Assembly: GCA_910589415.1 (NCBI GenBank)
Contig: OU342633.1
Location: forward strand, 37,640,210-37,704,209
DNA: 64,000 nt
DNA from: Malachius bipustulatus
Lineage: Eukaryota > Arthropoda > Insecta > Coleoptera > Melyridae
Direction of reading: 5' to 3'
Below, in pieces: positions 23,501 through 32,044 of this stretch (the first letter of the stretch is position 1; each line of letters opens with the position of its first letter). A program made the position numbers and the translations under genes. The notes under the pieces are model-generated. The model was not told where the DNA came from. It ran no database searches and was given only the letters and a program-made list of their open reading frames with translations.

Positions 23501-24226
23501 TTCGATGTCGAACACTATTTGCCTATGGTCTGAACAGGAAGGTTCAGAGGATACCTGCCAGTTGGTTATCCTATTGCTTATAAAGTTTGAGCTGAATGTT
23601 ATATCTAGTACCTCCTGTCTATTTTTTGTGACGAAGGTTGGTTTGGAGCCGATGTTATTCACAATAAGTTTTTCACCTATTATAAAGTTATAAAGCGACT
23701 CACCTCTTTCGTTGATGTCCGTGCTCCCCCAAGCTAGGTGGTGCGAGTTTGCGTCACATCCAACGATAAGTTGTAAGTTGTTCCCACGACAATAGGCGAC
23801 CAGATTTCGCACTATTGTAGGAGGAGGTTGTTCGGCAGATCTATCTCCCGGGAAGTATGCTGAGCAGACGATTAATTCCGTTCTGCTGTTCCCCACCGGG
23901 AGAGTAACTTTGACTGTCGTAATGTCTCGGGCGCAGTAGTCTGAAAGGACATAGAAGTTTAAGTTGTTCTTCACCAAGATGCAGGCTCTCGGCGAATGCT
24001 CCGAGCCGACTGCTATCACCTTGGCAGATAAGTTTCCCAGGCCTCTTATTTTGCCAGACTTGTCCAGCCATGGTTCCTGGAGTAGCGCAATGTCAAATTG
24101 CTCTCTTATGAACCTCCTGCCAAGAACATAACTTGCTGCTGTGGCATGTTGGAGGTTGAGTTGTATACATTTTATGTGGGAATTGTGGAGGGGAAATTGG
24201 GTGGTAGATTGGGATGTTAGGCACAT
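20540..24226 (-). CDS. LINE ORF2: AP endonuclease, reverse transcriptase, RNase H
   Basis: 1228 codons without a break. Endonuclease, residues about 15-240: LLQEPWL, the catalytic-site block GCDANSHHLAWGS, and the terminal SDHRQIVFDI. Reverse transcriptase, about 480-760: FLDIEGAFNNAL, GCPQGGVLSPLLW and AYADDLVIM, with YADD near residue 684. RNase H, about 945-1075: LTWFTDGSKT, FQAEIYAI, FSDSQAAL, WIPGHSGLGENEIAD. A C-terminal zinc knuckle at about 1170 reads CRLCLEDVETAEHVLCNC. The protein nicks target DNA and copies the element RNA in place. All catalytic motifs I can check are kept, so the product may be active. The first ATG at 24226 sits 27 bp after the ORF1 stop, in the same frame. Host-gene origin is excluded by the domain order. 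Confidence 0.95.
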   Translation of the reverse strand: MCLTSQSTTQFPLHNSHIKCIQLNLQHATAASYVLGRRFIREQFDIALLQEPWLDKSGKIRGLGNLSAKVIAVGSEHSPRACILVKNNLNFYVLSDYCARDITTVKVTLPVGNSRTELIVCSAYFPGDRSAEQPPPTIVRNLVAYCRGNNLQLIVGCDANSHHLAWGSTDINERGESLYNFIIGEKLIVNNIGSKPTFVTKNRQEVLDITFSSNFISNRITNWQVSSEPSCSDHRQIVFDIEIGHRPIVEYRDPKRTDWSGYEKSLQTGLETVIPTIKNRDDIEIAAEQVRNAIISAYHENCPPKTKRNDRKVDWWNKDLEKRRKEVRRLFNRAKEMDNWDEYRTKLTEYYKEIRRSKRESWRRFCESIHDLPRSARIHKILSRDPTQPFGSIKRPDGSFTDSEKETLELLKENHFPGSSPLYNQWQLNSGGRINRPQKSEWKVCRSIITAKAIENAVKTFQPFKTPGEDGIFPALLQRGIKILTSSLIKLFRASLAWNYIPSSWAATRVVYVPKVGRTEPHPKSFRPISLTSFILKSLERILDVHIRRSVLVSHPLNVHQYAYQAGKSTDLALNNLVGKITKSLDNKEIMVGVFLDIEGAFNNALPNSLYEAAVSRGIEPVINGWIRNMLDSRMITTSMGGVEVSFRPGRGCPQGGVLSPLLWTLLVDDLLAILSLWRVEVQAYADDLVIMIKGNSERTISNVLQEVLQVTYQWCEREQMSVNPRKTVIVPFTRRKRLEDLIPPTLQGVVIPFAEEAKYLGITLDRKLLWNSHLEKIIHRAKLSLWSCKKICGRTWGTGPKQIHWIYVTIIRPMIAYGCVAWWSKGLQALAKMKLSSLQRQACLAISGAMSTTPSVAMEILLDLPPLHIYLEREARWTTYRLLQVARSTQMACVMERTSLLDDTQSHSLLGMPSDMMPYTTNHCTAYNVLFPSRDEWERNSNDLLKADLTWFTDGSKTPTGVGSGAYDAGSRREFFANLGQYATIFQAEIYAIVLSAQMLVETHCTQKTIKIFSDSQAALKALCSIRCNSKLVWNCQAALNEVAKNNNLTLVWIPGHSGLGENEIADSLARRATESKFTGPEPALGISSNTAKTTIDTWAENKVLRYWQTLPGLTHSKTFIEGPSRNRAKKLLELKRTDLRALIGLYTGHCKVNHHLHRMNLADNAECRLCLEDVETAEHVLCNCPALGRTRHSTFGKVLLSPRDLDTFTPSKVISFLKSSGLLEWM

Positions 24227-24253
24227 GAAGGGTATGGGGTGAGGGGGGAGGGG

Positions 24254-24856
24254 TTATTTCTTTTCTGGTGCAGGCCGGGCGGATTTGTCCTTCCCGGTAG
24301 CACCAGAGCTTTCTTTCTGTCTGGGGGGGCGGTTCATTTTTCCCTTCCCCCCCTTGTATTTGTGCCCTGACGGCCCAGGCCGAGGAGGGGCTGTCCCCCT
24401 ACCAGGCGGTTTGCGGCCGCTCTGATCTGGGGCAACCCGCATCTCGGACGGCCCTGCCAAGGCAGCTTGATTTGGGTGCTCCCCTGCCAGAAGGGGCGGT
24501 TTTTCGCTCACCTTCGGGGGGGCCCGGTCTCTTATCAGACCTTCATTTGGAGGGGCTTTTTGGGCTATTCCCCCACCTCGGATCTTAGGGCGGAAAAGCA
24601 CCCTCCCATTGAGACCGAAGTAGGGTCGGAACCCTAGCCCTTCAAGTCCTTTCATGGACGCTTCGTCGACGGCGAAGGTCCATGTTTGACCTGGTCCCGA
24701 ATTTTCGCGGTGTAGAACAATCCACTCCCGCGTGTTCAGAACCGTGTTCATTTTCCTCAGCCTAGTGAGCACCCTATCCGGAGTGAGGCGATTTTCGTCA
24801 TCATCCGGGATGAAGGCCACACAGATGTGAGGTTTGGGGATCTCATCACCTCTCAC
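24254..24856 (-). CDS. LINE ORF1 C-terminal part (DUF4780-like, RNA-binding role)
   Basis: 200 codons survive before the 5' truncation 17 bp upstream of the ATG used here. The first 105 residues resemble the DUF4780 domain found in ORF1 of insect LINEs: ICVAFIPDDDENRLTP, VLTRLRKMNTVLNTREW, GQTWTFAVDEASMKGLE, GRVLFRPK. The rest is a proline, glycine and lysine-rich basic tail. In the family ORF1 packages element RNA. The ATG at 24856 is probably internal to the original ORF, because the insertion boundary falls just upstream. Confidence 0.8.
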   Translation of the reverse strand: MRGDEIPKPHICVAFIPDDDENRLTPDRVLTRLRKMNTVLNTREWIVLHRENSGPGQTWTFAVDEASMKGLEGLGFRPYFGLNGRVLFRPKIRGGGIAQKAPPNEGLIRDRAPPKVSEKPPLLAGEHPNQAALAGPSEMRVAPDQSGRKPPGRGTAPPRPGPSGHKYKGGKGKMNRPPRQKESSGATGKDKSARPAPEKK

Positions 24857-24873
24857 CGCTTTTAGGAGCTTTT

Positions 24874-24886
24874 AGATGAAACTGTA
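24874..24886. repeat. Target-site duplication of the LINE, right copy
   Basis: AGATGAAACTGTA, identical to 20433-20445, marks the truncated 5' boundary of the LINE. Confidence 0.93.
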
Positions 24887-25660
24887 ACAATCTCTTTTTT
24901 CCGAGCAGGTTAGCTCTGGGATGCTCGCAAACCTCACAACAAAAACTTAAAATTGGGCGAACGGGAAGTCTGTTTGGATTCCAAGAACAATGACGTACCT
25001 ACTCCTCAGGATGTTTTTTTCAGAAGTGAATCGGAGACAATATATTTTCTGCTTTGATACCTCTTAAAAAAATATACATATAATGGACGATGCTCCAGGA
25101 CACCCCTCAAGGAATGGTTGAAAGCTGACATGGTGAGTGGACTGAAGGATTACGCTGGCCTTCACAAATCTACCCAAAGTATCGCACTTAAATACCTCGT
25201 ATGAATACTTTCAACTGGTCTTCTTGTCTTGTGGATGATGAAGCGAGCCACTGAGTTAATACAGCCTGGCTGAAATCGATCATCGGGTGGCTGGATGTAT
25301 GGCACCAAAGACACCAAGACTATGAAGATAAATAAGGGCACAAGCACAATTTATCAAACTGTTATTAGCCACCTCAATAAACAAGCAAGAAAAAAACTTT
25401 ATATATTCAGAGGCTAGATGAGAAATTCAGTACTGACATCTCCACTCAATCCCGAGGGAGGAATAGAATCAAGCTACATGGTGGTACAATGTGGAAAAGA
25501 ACACGAAATCACAGAACTTGTCACCAACAATGGATTTGAAAAAAAAAATCACAAGGGTGGGGGGGGGATGTTGCCTTGTTGATTTTAATTAAGCCCCCAA
25601 AACAGCAACGATTTACCACGTCTTAATTTTTTATGTGGTATCGTATTGTGTGGATGAAAT
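24887..25660. other. Non-coding stretch, nothing recognised
   Basis: No recognisable gene. A G-run of ten sits near 25559-25568. A minus-strand ORF of 61 codons at 25162-25347 has no family resemblance. Confidence 0.4.
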
Positions 25661-25662
25661 TA

Positions 25663-25960
25663 TACAGGGTGATTAAAATAATAAGATTTTTCGGGTCGGT
25701 AGTGTATAAAAAATTCAAATAACGTAGTAAGTTATGACATTAAAAATTATGATAGGGAAATGTAAGCCGTTTTATTATATCTAGATCCGTTTGCAAAAAA
25801 ACAAAGTTGTATGACGGTCAGTAATATTGGGCCAGCCTGTAAACCTGAAAATGATTTTATAAACTGCGCTTTTGTCTTCCTATTGAAAAATGATTAGGTC
25901 ATTTCGGTGTCATTACTGGCGTTGGCATACTCGAGCTTGTACTCGAGCTCACCCTGTATA
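25663..25960. mobile_element. Small TA-flanked element with CAGGGTGA ends
   Basis: The left end TACAGGGTGATT and the right end GAGCTCACCCTGTA are mirror images for about 10 bp. The 300-bp interior is non-coding. It directly precedes another element with TACAGGGTG ends. The TIR is short, so the call is tentative. Confidence 0.5.
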
Positions 25961-26044
25961 AATTAATATAAAATAATACAGGGTGTCCGTTCTTCGAGTC
26001 GGTAAAATTGGGGCAAAGCTACTCAATTTTATGCTTATTGAGAA

Positions 26045-27438
26045 ACCCAAGTCAAGTTAGCCACGCTTCGGCTAGCCACGCTTTCGGCCAGGGAGAGAAA
26101 CTTCGATTAATGTCTAGCAAAAAAATTTAGGAAAATATTTTTTTTTTTGTTGATAATAATAAATATTATTATGTATAACATTTCGGACCCTTTTCAGCAA
26201 ATTTTCAGCATAAAACTTTTTTTTTTCATTTTGTAAAGTCCATGACCGAAAGCGTGGCTAGCCATTATGAACTTTTGGACTTTTTGAGCAAAATTACAGC
26301 AAAAATTATATTTTTCAGTTTATTAAATCGTGACCGAAAGCGAGGTTTACCACTGTTAAAATTTCGGGTTTCTTTCAGCGAGACTCTTGCCAGTATTTTT
26401 TTTCAGTTTCTTAGGTCCGGGACCGAAAGCGTGGCTGGATGAAATTTTGGCATTTTTTGAGCAAAATTACAGCTAAAATTACATTTTTCAGTTTATGAAG
26501 TAGTGGCCGAAAGCGAAGCTTGCAATTATTTAAAAATTTCGGGCTTTTTTCGGCAAGATTTCTGCCAGATTTTTTTTTCAGTTTATTAAGTAGTGGTCGA
26601 AAGCGTGGCTGGCCAATATTATGGATTTTTAGACTTTTTTGAGCAAAATTACAGCAAAAATTACATTTTTCAGTTTATTAAGTCGTGGCTAATATGTTAA
26701 AATTTCGGGCTTCTTCCAGCAAGATTTCTGCCAGAATTTTTTTGTCAGTTTCATAAGTCCGTGCCGAAAGCGTGCGGCTGACCATTATTATGAATTTTTT
26801 GTTTTTTGAGCAAAATTATAGCAACATTTTTTTTAGTTTCTTAAGTCGTGACCGAAAGCGTCGCTGGCCGTTATATTGTAGAATGTCGTAATTTTTTCAA
26901 CAAAATTTCAGGTTAAACGATTTTTTTTAGATTATTAAGTCTGTGGCTGGTCATTATGATTAATTTTTTGAGCCCGATTTCAGCAAAAATGATATTTTTA
27001 GTTTATTCAGTCCATGATCAAAAACACGGCTGGCCATTGCTATGATTTTTTTACCTTTTTTGAGACAATTACAGCAAAAAAAATTCAGTTTGTTAAGTTC
27101 GTGACCGAAAGCGTGGCCGGCTATTATTATAGAATTTTGGACTTTTTCGAGCATAATTTGGGCAAAAATGATTTTTTTTTATTTCCCAAGTCCATAGCTG
27201 AAAGCGTAGATTTTTTTTTCAAGAAAATTTCAGCAAAAATTATTTTTCGAAGGTGGAAGAAAGCGTGGCTGGCTGTGGAGTTTCAACTACGATTTTTTTT
27301 TCAGTTTACGATAATTTTATAGCAAATCAAATATTTTTGATTAAAACTGTAAATAACGAAAAAAAGCTGAAAATCATTCAAAGTCCCTCTCCCTGGTCGA
27401 GAGTGTGGTTGGCCGAAGCGTGGCTAACTTGACTTTGG
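26045..27438. mobile_element. Nested TIR element containing a satellite array, 10-bp target duplication
   Basis: TTATTGAGAA at 26035-26044 and 27439-27448 flanks the insert. The TIRs are about 53 bp, including AAGTCAAGTTAGCCACGCTT and the block CCAGGGAGAG, and are mirrored at 27385-27438. A 9-10-bp duplication suits Mutator-like or foldback elements; the superfamily is not settled. Nearly the whole interior is tandem repeat with no transposase. Confidence 0.82.
26235..27275. repeat. Tandem array, about 88-bp units in alternating A/B types
   Basis: About 12 units are marked by GACCGAAAGCGTGGCTGG-like text at 26244, 26332, 26421, 26506, 26596 and onward, spaced about 85-90 bp. Units alternate between type A (TTTTTGAGCAAAATTACAGC) and type B (AAATTTCGGGCTT, then GATTTCTGCCAG). 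The true period is therefore a dimer of about 176 bp, best kept in the left half. The same GCCACGCTTTCGG text lies inside the TIRs, so the array grew from terminal sequence. Confidence 0.85.
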
Positions 27439-28069
27439 TTATTGAGAATCTAAAACAAAATTATGGAAACTTCAGGCGTTGCTGAAATATCATGAAAAAA
27501 TTGAAAAATCGAGATTTCTTATTTCGGCCATATCTTTTTTATTATTGGAATTGAAATTAGTAAATAATCTCTTGTAAACAAAAATTTTCAAAGCCGACTA
27601 GATCCTAGAGTTTTCATAGTCAACTATTATTTTTCTTATGACCAAATATTGTTTTTTTTTTATGTCTTTCGGTATAAAAATTATAGAAACCAAAACTTAA
27701 TCACATAATTTTTTTTATTTAATTTTTTTTTCGACAAAAAACAATTTTTTCTCACCGAATTACATCAATTTGAAGTCATAATGCTTGCCTTATGGTTTTT
27801 AAAAATTTTTATATGATATTCGATGTAATTTTTTGGTTTCTTCGATTTTTTTAATGGCGAATGACATGAAAAAACTATATGGCGGCCTTGAGAAAAACAA
27901 AAGTCGACTATGAGACACCCTTTGCAGACTTATGTTAACCTACGATCAATTATTGAGTTATTTTCAACAATAAAAAAGATATGGATAATTAAATTAGACA
28001 TCTCGAGTTTTCAGTTTTCAGGATATTTTATTTCGGCAGCGCCTGAAGTCGAAAAACGGACGCCCTGTA

Positions 28070-30015
28070 TGCCATATGGATCGCTAAGTTCTTCATCAGC
28101 TTCGTGTTTGTTGCATTAAGTAAGTATGGTTTGATTTTCTCAAGAACTTCAGAATATCTTCGATAAAACATCTTTGAACCGACGTGATGAAAATATGATT
28201 CTTATTCTTATTGTTAAAAAACAATCTTTGTCGAAGTTTTCTAAATTCGTTTTAGGAGTATTGAAATTTTTGAAAGGAAATCCACTTAATTAAAATTTGT
28301 TTTTCTCGAGCATTCTTAGTTAAATCTGTGAGCACAATTTTTCTATAATACGTTTCTAAAAGTGTATTTCGTGCTCTTTATAAAGGTTTTAGGATTATTG
28401 AGGATCAGACTGTAAAGACTATTGTGTAATTTGCTAATGAAAGAAAAATACAGTTTTAATATCTTTGATAGATCTAAGAATCTTTGTTTCATCGTTTCGA
28501 TAGACTCTAGTGACATTTATAATAGTGATATGGTAATGTGTGCGAGCACTAAAATAAGAAAGTAGCAAAAATAAGGATCACCTAGTTGTGATTGCAGTTG
28601 AAATTACAGAAAACTGCAACAACGTCCTAATATTAAAAAATTCTAAGGATTTAATTTTTTTAACACAATCAATTACAATATTTCAATAATATTTAAGATA
28701 GGTAGGCACAATACATAGATACAAATTGCTACTACAACAAAGATGAATACTAGGAAGCTTAATTAATAAAAAATCACCTACCTACTTTCAAGGCTTGAAA
28801 AAAAACCGCACTGAAAAGAGCGAAAATCTCAATTACTCACTATTGTTTCTCAAAGCCAGATAAGTATAGTGCTTGTATCTATTTAAGATGTTACTTTCAA
28901 CATTGCTTCACAACTTCGTGAAATAGATTTTGAGGCTGATTCGAGCCCAAAGCGAGAGAAATGGACAGCCTGACAAGTCTAAACAAAGTGACTATTTGAT
29001 TTCAAAGATAACGGTTTTCCTCACCAATGGACAATTACTTTACATCTTGGTTACTTGGTTACCATATCGAACTACTCATGCGGAACACGGGTACTGTGCG
29101 TACTGGACCATTCTGTCACCTGTTTTATTACCTAGATTTAGATTTGTATTCTCAATAAATTGTCTTGCTTTATTCTAGTCTAAAGGCAGTTGTGATAAAA
29201 CTTTAATAGTGTTCACCTAGATTCTATTCTAGGAGAAAAAATTGAGACAAATTATTTTACATCGGTGTCGATCGAACTAGAATTTGATCGTTTCGAGTAG
29301 GTAACTATATTTTGTTTATTATTATTGTTCATCATTATTGCATTTTTATTGCATCCGATAATTTATTTAGTAAAGAAATTAGATTCATTTCGAAGGAGCA
29401 AATTTCCATGGATCACGGAAAAACGACCTGTAGGTAAGTAGATAAATTTATTTGAAAATCATGATTAACATTTTTTATAAATTTGGTTACGATCAGACTA
29501 CCCCCTTGAAAAAACTGACAATTAGTCGAGCTTTTTTTAGACCATCCAACTATTCTACCCTGATTGGTTTTGGAACCTTTGTAGTCCTTTCGAAGTTAAT
29601 TCCCTACACATCTTCCACCTCAATTCTGATCATAAAATTAGGCAAGCAGGTTTCTCTTATTCAAGGATTGTCGAAAAGATTGGCTATATTGACGAAACAA
29701 TGAACAGTGACAATGATCCGCAGTCCCATCTTCTTCTCTACGTCCTCACCACTTGTAGTTCTATCTTACACTAACACTTCGACTAACACCAAAATTTTAT
29801 ATTCCTTTCTCCATTATTCTGGAATCTAAACGTATCCTATGCTAATAAACACTCCATCCGAGCAAGACATCTATATATGGTAGTAAACTTTTAAAGCAGT
29901 GCAGTTTTTGTTGTTTCTTCCTTGACTTCCTTGATAGTGTCTCAGTCCTTCTGTTTTGGGAAGTCTGTGTCATATTTTACCCAAATGTTTTTCGGTCAGA
30001 TCAGGTCAGGCCAGG
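28070..30015. other. Non-coding stretch, nothing recognised
   Basis: No gene family is recognised. An ATG followed after 26 nt by a GTAAGT donor at 29408-29433 is noted but has no supporting partner exon. Confidence 0.4.
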
Positions 30016-30019
30016 TTGG

Positions 30020-30560
30020 ATAGACACTGGAGAGAATTTAGCAAATCCAAGGACCATATCGACCGATTTAGTGCAGATGATCTCGGTGATCCTTGCATAT
30101 ACCATATACTAGTAGAACAAATGCGTAGACTGCGAGAGAAAGATGTAACGCCAGAGAGAGAAAATCCAATGACGAGGAAAGGGAAAGCCGCCTAAAGAGT
30201 GGTAGCTGGCAACAGAACTGGACGAGAGATCTAAGAAGACCAAAAACACATTACCTTTTTCAATTTCGCATTTCCCTCATAATGGAGAGCGGCTTCTTCA
30301 GAATGTACGCCAATATAATTGGTAAAGCACAGAATGCATCTTCTGCGGAGAGGAAAACAACCACAAACATACGCTATTTACTTGCAATAGATGGGGAAGA
30401 AGAAGGATGAAGCTAATTAAGAAGACAGCTTGGAGAAGAAACCATAACGCCTGAATTAAAACAGTGGATTGGATGCTGGAATCAGAGGACGCATAGTGCC
30501 GGATACATGAATGAAAACATAGGCGAGATTATGAAGAGAAAAGAAATGGAGAGAGGGATT
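30020..30560 (+). pseudogene. R1-like LINE C-terminal remnant
   Basis: A plus-strand frame at about 30340-30410 reads CIFCGEENNHKHTLFTCNRW, the C-x2-C...H...C zinc knuckle that ends R1-like and related LINE ORF2s. A block like WMLESED follows at about 30472-30490. Upstream, in another frame, HYLFQFRISLIMESGFFRMY resembles the segment just before that knuckle. Frame breaks and the absence of RT make it a dead 3' fragment. The 5' boundary is uncertain, and the ORF at 29956-30195 may or may not belong to it. Confidence 0.65.
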
Positions 30561-31660
30561 GAGGACAGAGTTGACTGAGCCAAGAGGGAGGTGAGGAGGC
30601 TCCACTGAGAAAAACACAAAAGGAACATTCTACTCCTTGTAACATATACGATTTTTCTCGCAAGCTTAGCTTTAAGTAAGCTAACATTTACAACTACATA
30701 AATCATAACACCTCAAATTAGGCTGCACTCAATCATGACAACTGACAAATCTCACTCAAATCTGAATTCAAGTGGCTCTTGACGTTTCTCCACAAATCTA
30801 CAAGCGTCTCGTGTCAGTGCGTTGTAAATCCTTTAACCTATGTTCCATTAAACAAACATCCAATAGACGCCAATTCGCTGACACGATATAGAAACCTGTG
30901 AGACACGACGAATTAATGTTACTAAATATAATAATACGAAAAATGTACAGACCTAGAGCCAAGAGCGAGAGTGGGATCCCGGAGCTCAGTGCGGAGGGCT
31001 AGACGCTTGTTACAAAATTATTTCTGTCATAATTTCACGTCAATAAATCAGTGCTGTACCACAAGATTTTTAAAGGATCATAATTGGGGTATTTTAAAAC
31101 GTTTGGGGGAAAATACTTTTTTTATAACTAGGTATAATATTATTACACTTTTTTATTCCAATTTTTTTCTCAAGTAGAGTATTTTTAACAAGAAATTTAA
31201 CTTAATAGGATGAAACTGTGTCTTCGGATCGGAATATTTTTGCTTCTAACACAGAAAAATAACAATGATCCAAAAGTAGCTCATATCCGTTCGGCTCTTT
31301 ATATTAAAATTCCATAACCTCAGTAGAATTCTGAATCATAAGTAAGTCATTTAAAAAACTGATTTGCTAGAGCATTTCAATCACAACAATTTAAATGCGT
31401 TCGATACTGAACTGGACGTGACAAAGGTACATTACTTTTGCAACAAGAAAATTAAAATTTTCACACGGCGCTAAGGCTGAAACCGAACCATTCACACACT
31501 TCGCATTCATTTGTTGATTTGCTGAATAGGAAATGAGAGATCATAAGGACATGTTTTGAAAACAGATGTCACAGAAAAAAAATCCTCACCAGACAGTTGA
31601 CATTTTTAATCGCGCTGTTCCCATTTACCTACATTTTATCCGTCTGGAACGCTAGACAAG
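30561..31660. other. Upstream region of the MORN5-like gene, no gene seen
   Basis: No coding region recognised. It should contain the promoter and transcription start of the MORN5-like gene, but I cannot place a TATA box or initiator with confidence. Confidence 0.4.
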
Positions 31661-31721
31661 TATTGGTGTTACCTTTCTACGTGTGCTGCCGGTGTCATAC
31701 TTTGCATGAGATAGCACGTAG

Positions 31722-31899
31722 GTAAGTGTGAATATTCAATAATGATCCATGAATGATTAATGATGTAATATTGCATGAGGAAGAAATAATGATTTTCACA
31801 GGAAACAGATTCTTAGTGGGAAGTTATAATCTCATGGAATATCTACACTGTTTTGTTAATACAAAATTGTTCTAACCTTTCTATTATTGTTTGAAATAG
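31722..31899 (+). other. Possible 5'-UTR intron of the MORN5-like gene
   Basis: A strong donor GTAAGT at 31722-31727 and an acceptor at 31897-31899, preceded by a branch-like CTAAC and a T-rich run, would define a 178-bp intron just before the coding start. The upstream exon has stops in the relevant frame, so it would be untranslated. Confidence 0.5.
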
Positions 31900-31919
31900 G
31901 AAGAAAAAATCCACCAATC

Positions 31920-32044
31920 ATGACACTTCAAAGAGGAACGAGTTTTACACTCGATTGGGATACAATTTTGAGTACTGGTGAAGAAAAACAAGAAACAGAA
32001 TCACAAACAAGACCTACTAATGTAGGACGACTTAGCATTTTCAG
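31920..32044 (+). CDS. MORN5: MORN5-like coding exon 1
   Basis: Starts MTLQRGTSFTLDW and ends ...GRLSIF plus AG before donor GTAAGC. A polar N-terminus without a known domain. The ATG is the first in frame after the putative acceptor at 31899; a longer start through an upstream exon cannot be excluded. Confidence 0.75.

Larger units (their letters stand above)
20446..24873 (-). mobile_element. Young I-group non-LTR retrotransposon, 5'-truncated in ORF1
   Basis: A 4.4-kb insertion bounded by a perfect 13-bp direct repeat. Reading the minus strand, it holds the C-terminal 200 codons of ORF1, a 27-bp gap, an uninterrupted ORF2 with endonuclease, RT, RNase H and zinc knuckle, and a short 3' UTR of about 94 bp. 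The tail is made of repeated AACTAAACTAAC-like units instead of poly-A. Tails of short tandem repeats and an RNase H domain are hallmarks of I-group LINEs. GC content and codon use are clearly higher than in the surroundings. The intact ORF2 and perfect duplication point to a recent insertion. Confidence 0.93.
25977..28066. mobile_element. TIR/foldback element hosting a nested satellite-bearing element
   Basis: The left end TACAGGGTGTCCGTTCTTCG mirrors the right end CGAAAAACGGACGCCCTGTA. The arm homology resumes past the nested insertion. The stretch 27469-27560 (CTTCAGGCGTTGCTGAAATA, CATATCTTTTTTATT) is the inverted partner of about 27965-28045. The left arm also has about 80 bp with no partner on the right. 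No coding capacity. Confidence 0.75.

Noticed and set aside
26235..27275. CRISPR array
   Set aside because: Unit spacing is regular, but the whole unit is repeated with no unique spacers; it is a satellite-type array in eukaryotic DNA.
28090..28110. Minus-strand CTGATGA as hammerhead
   Set aside because: No stem II and no GAAA downstream on that strand.
29408..29433. Mini first exon (ATG then GTAAGT donor)
   Set aside because: GTAGGTAAGT-like words are common in this genome, and joining to the acceptor at 31899 would put the MORN5-like ATG out of frame.
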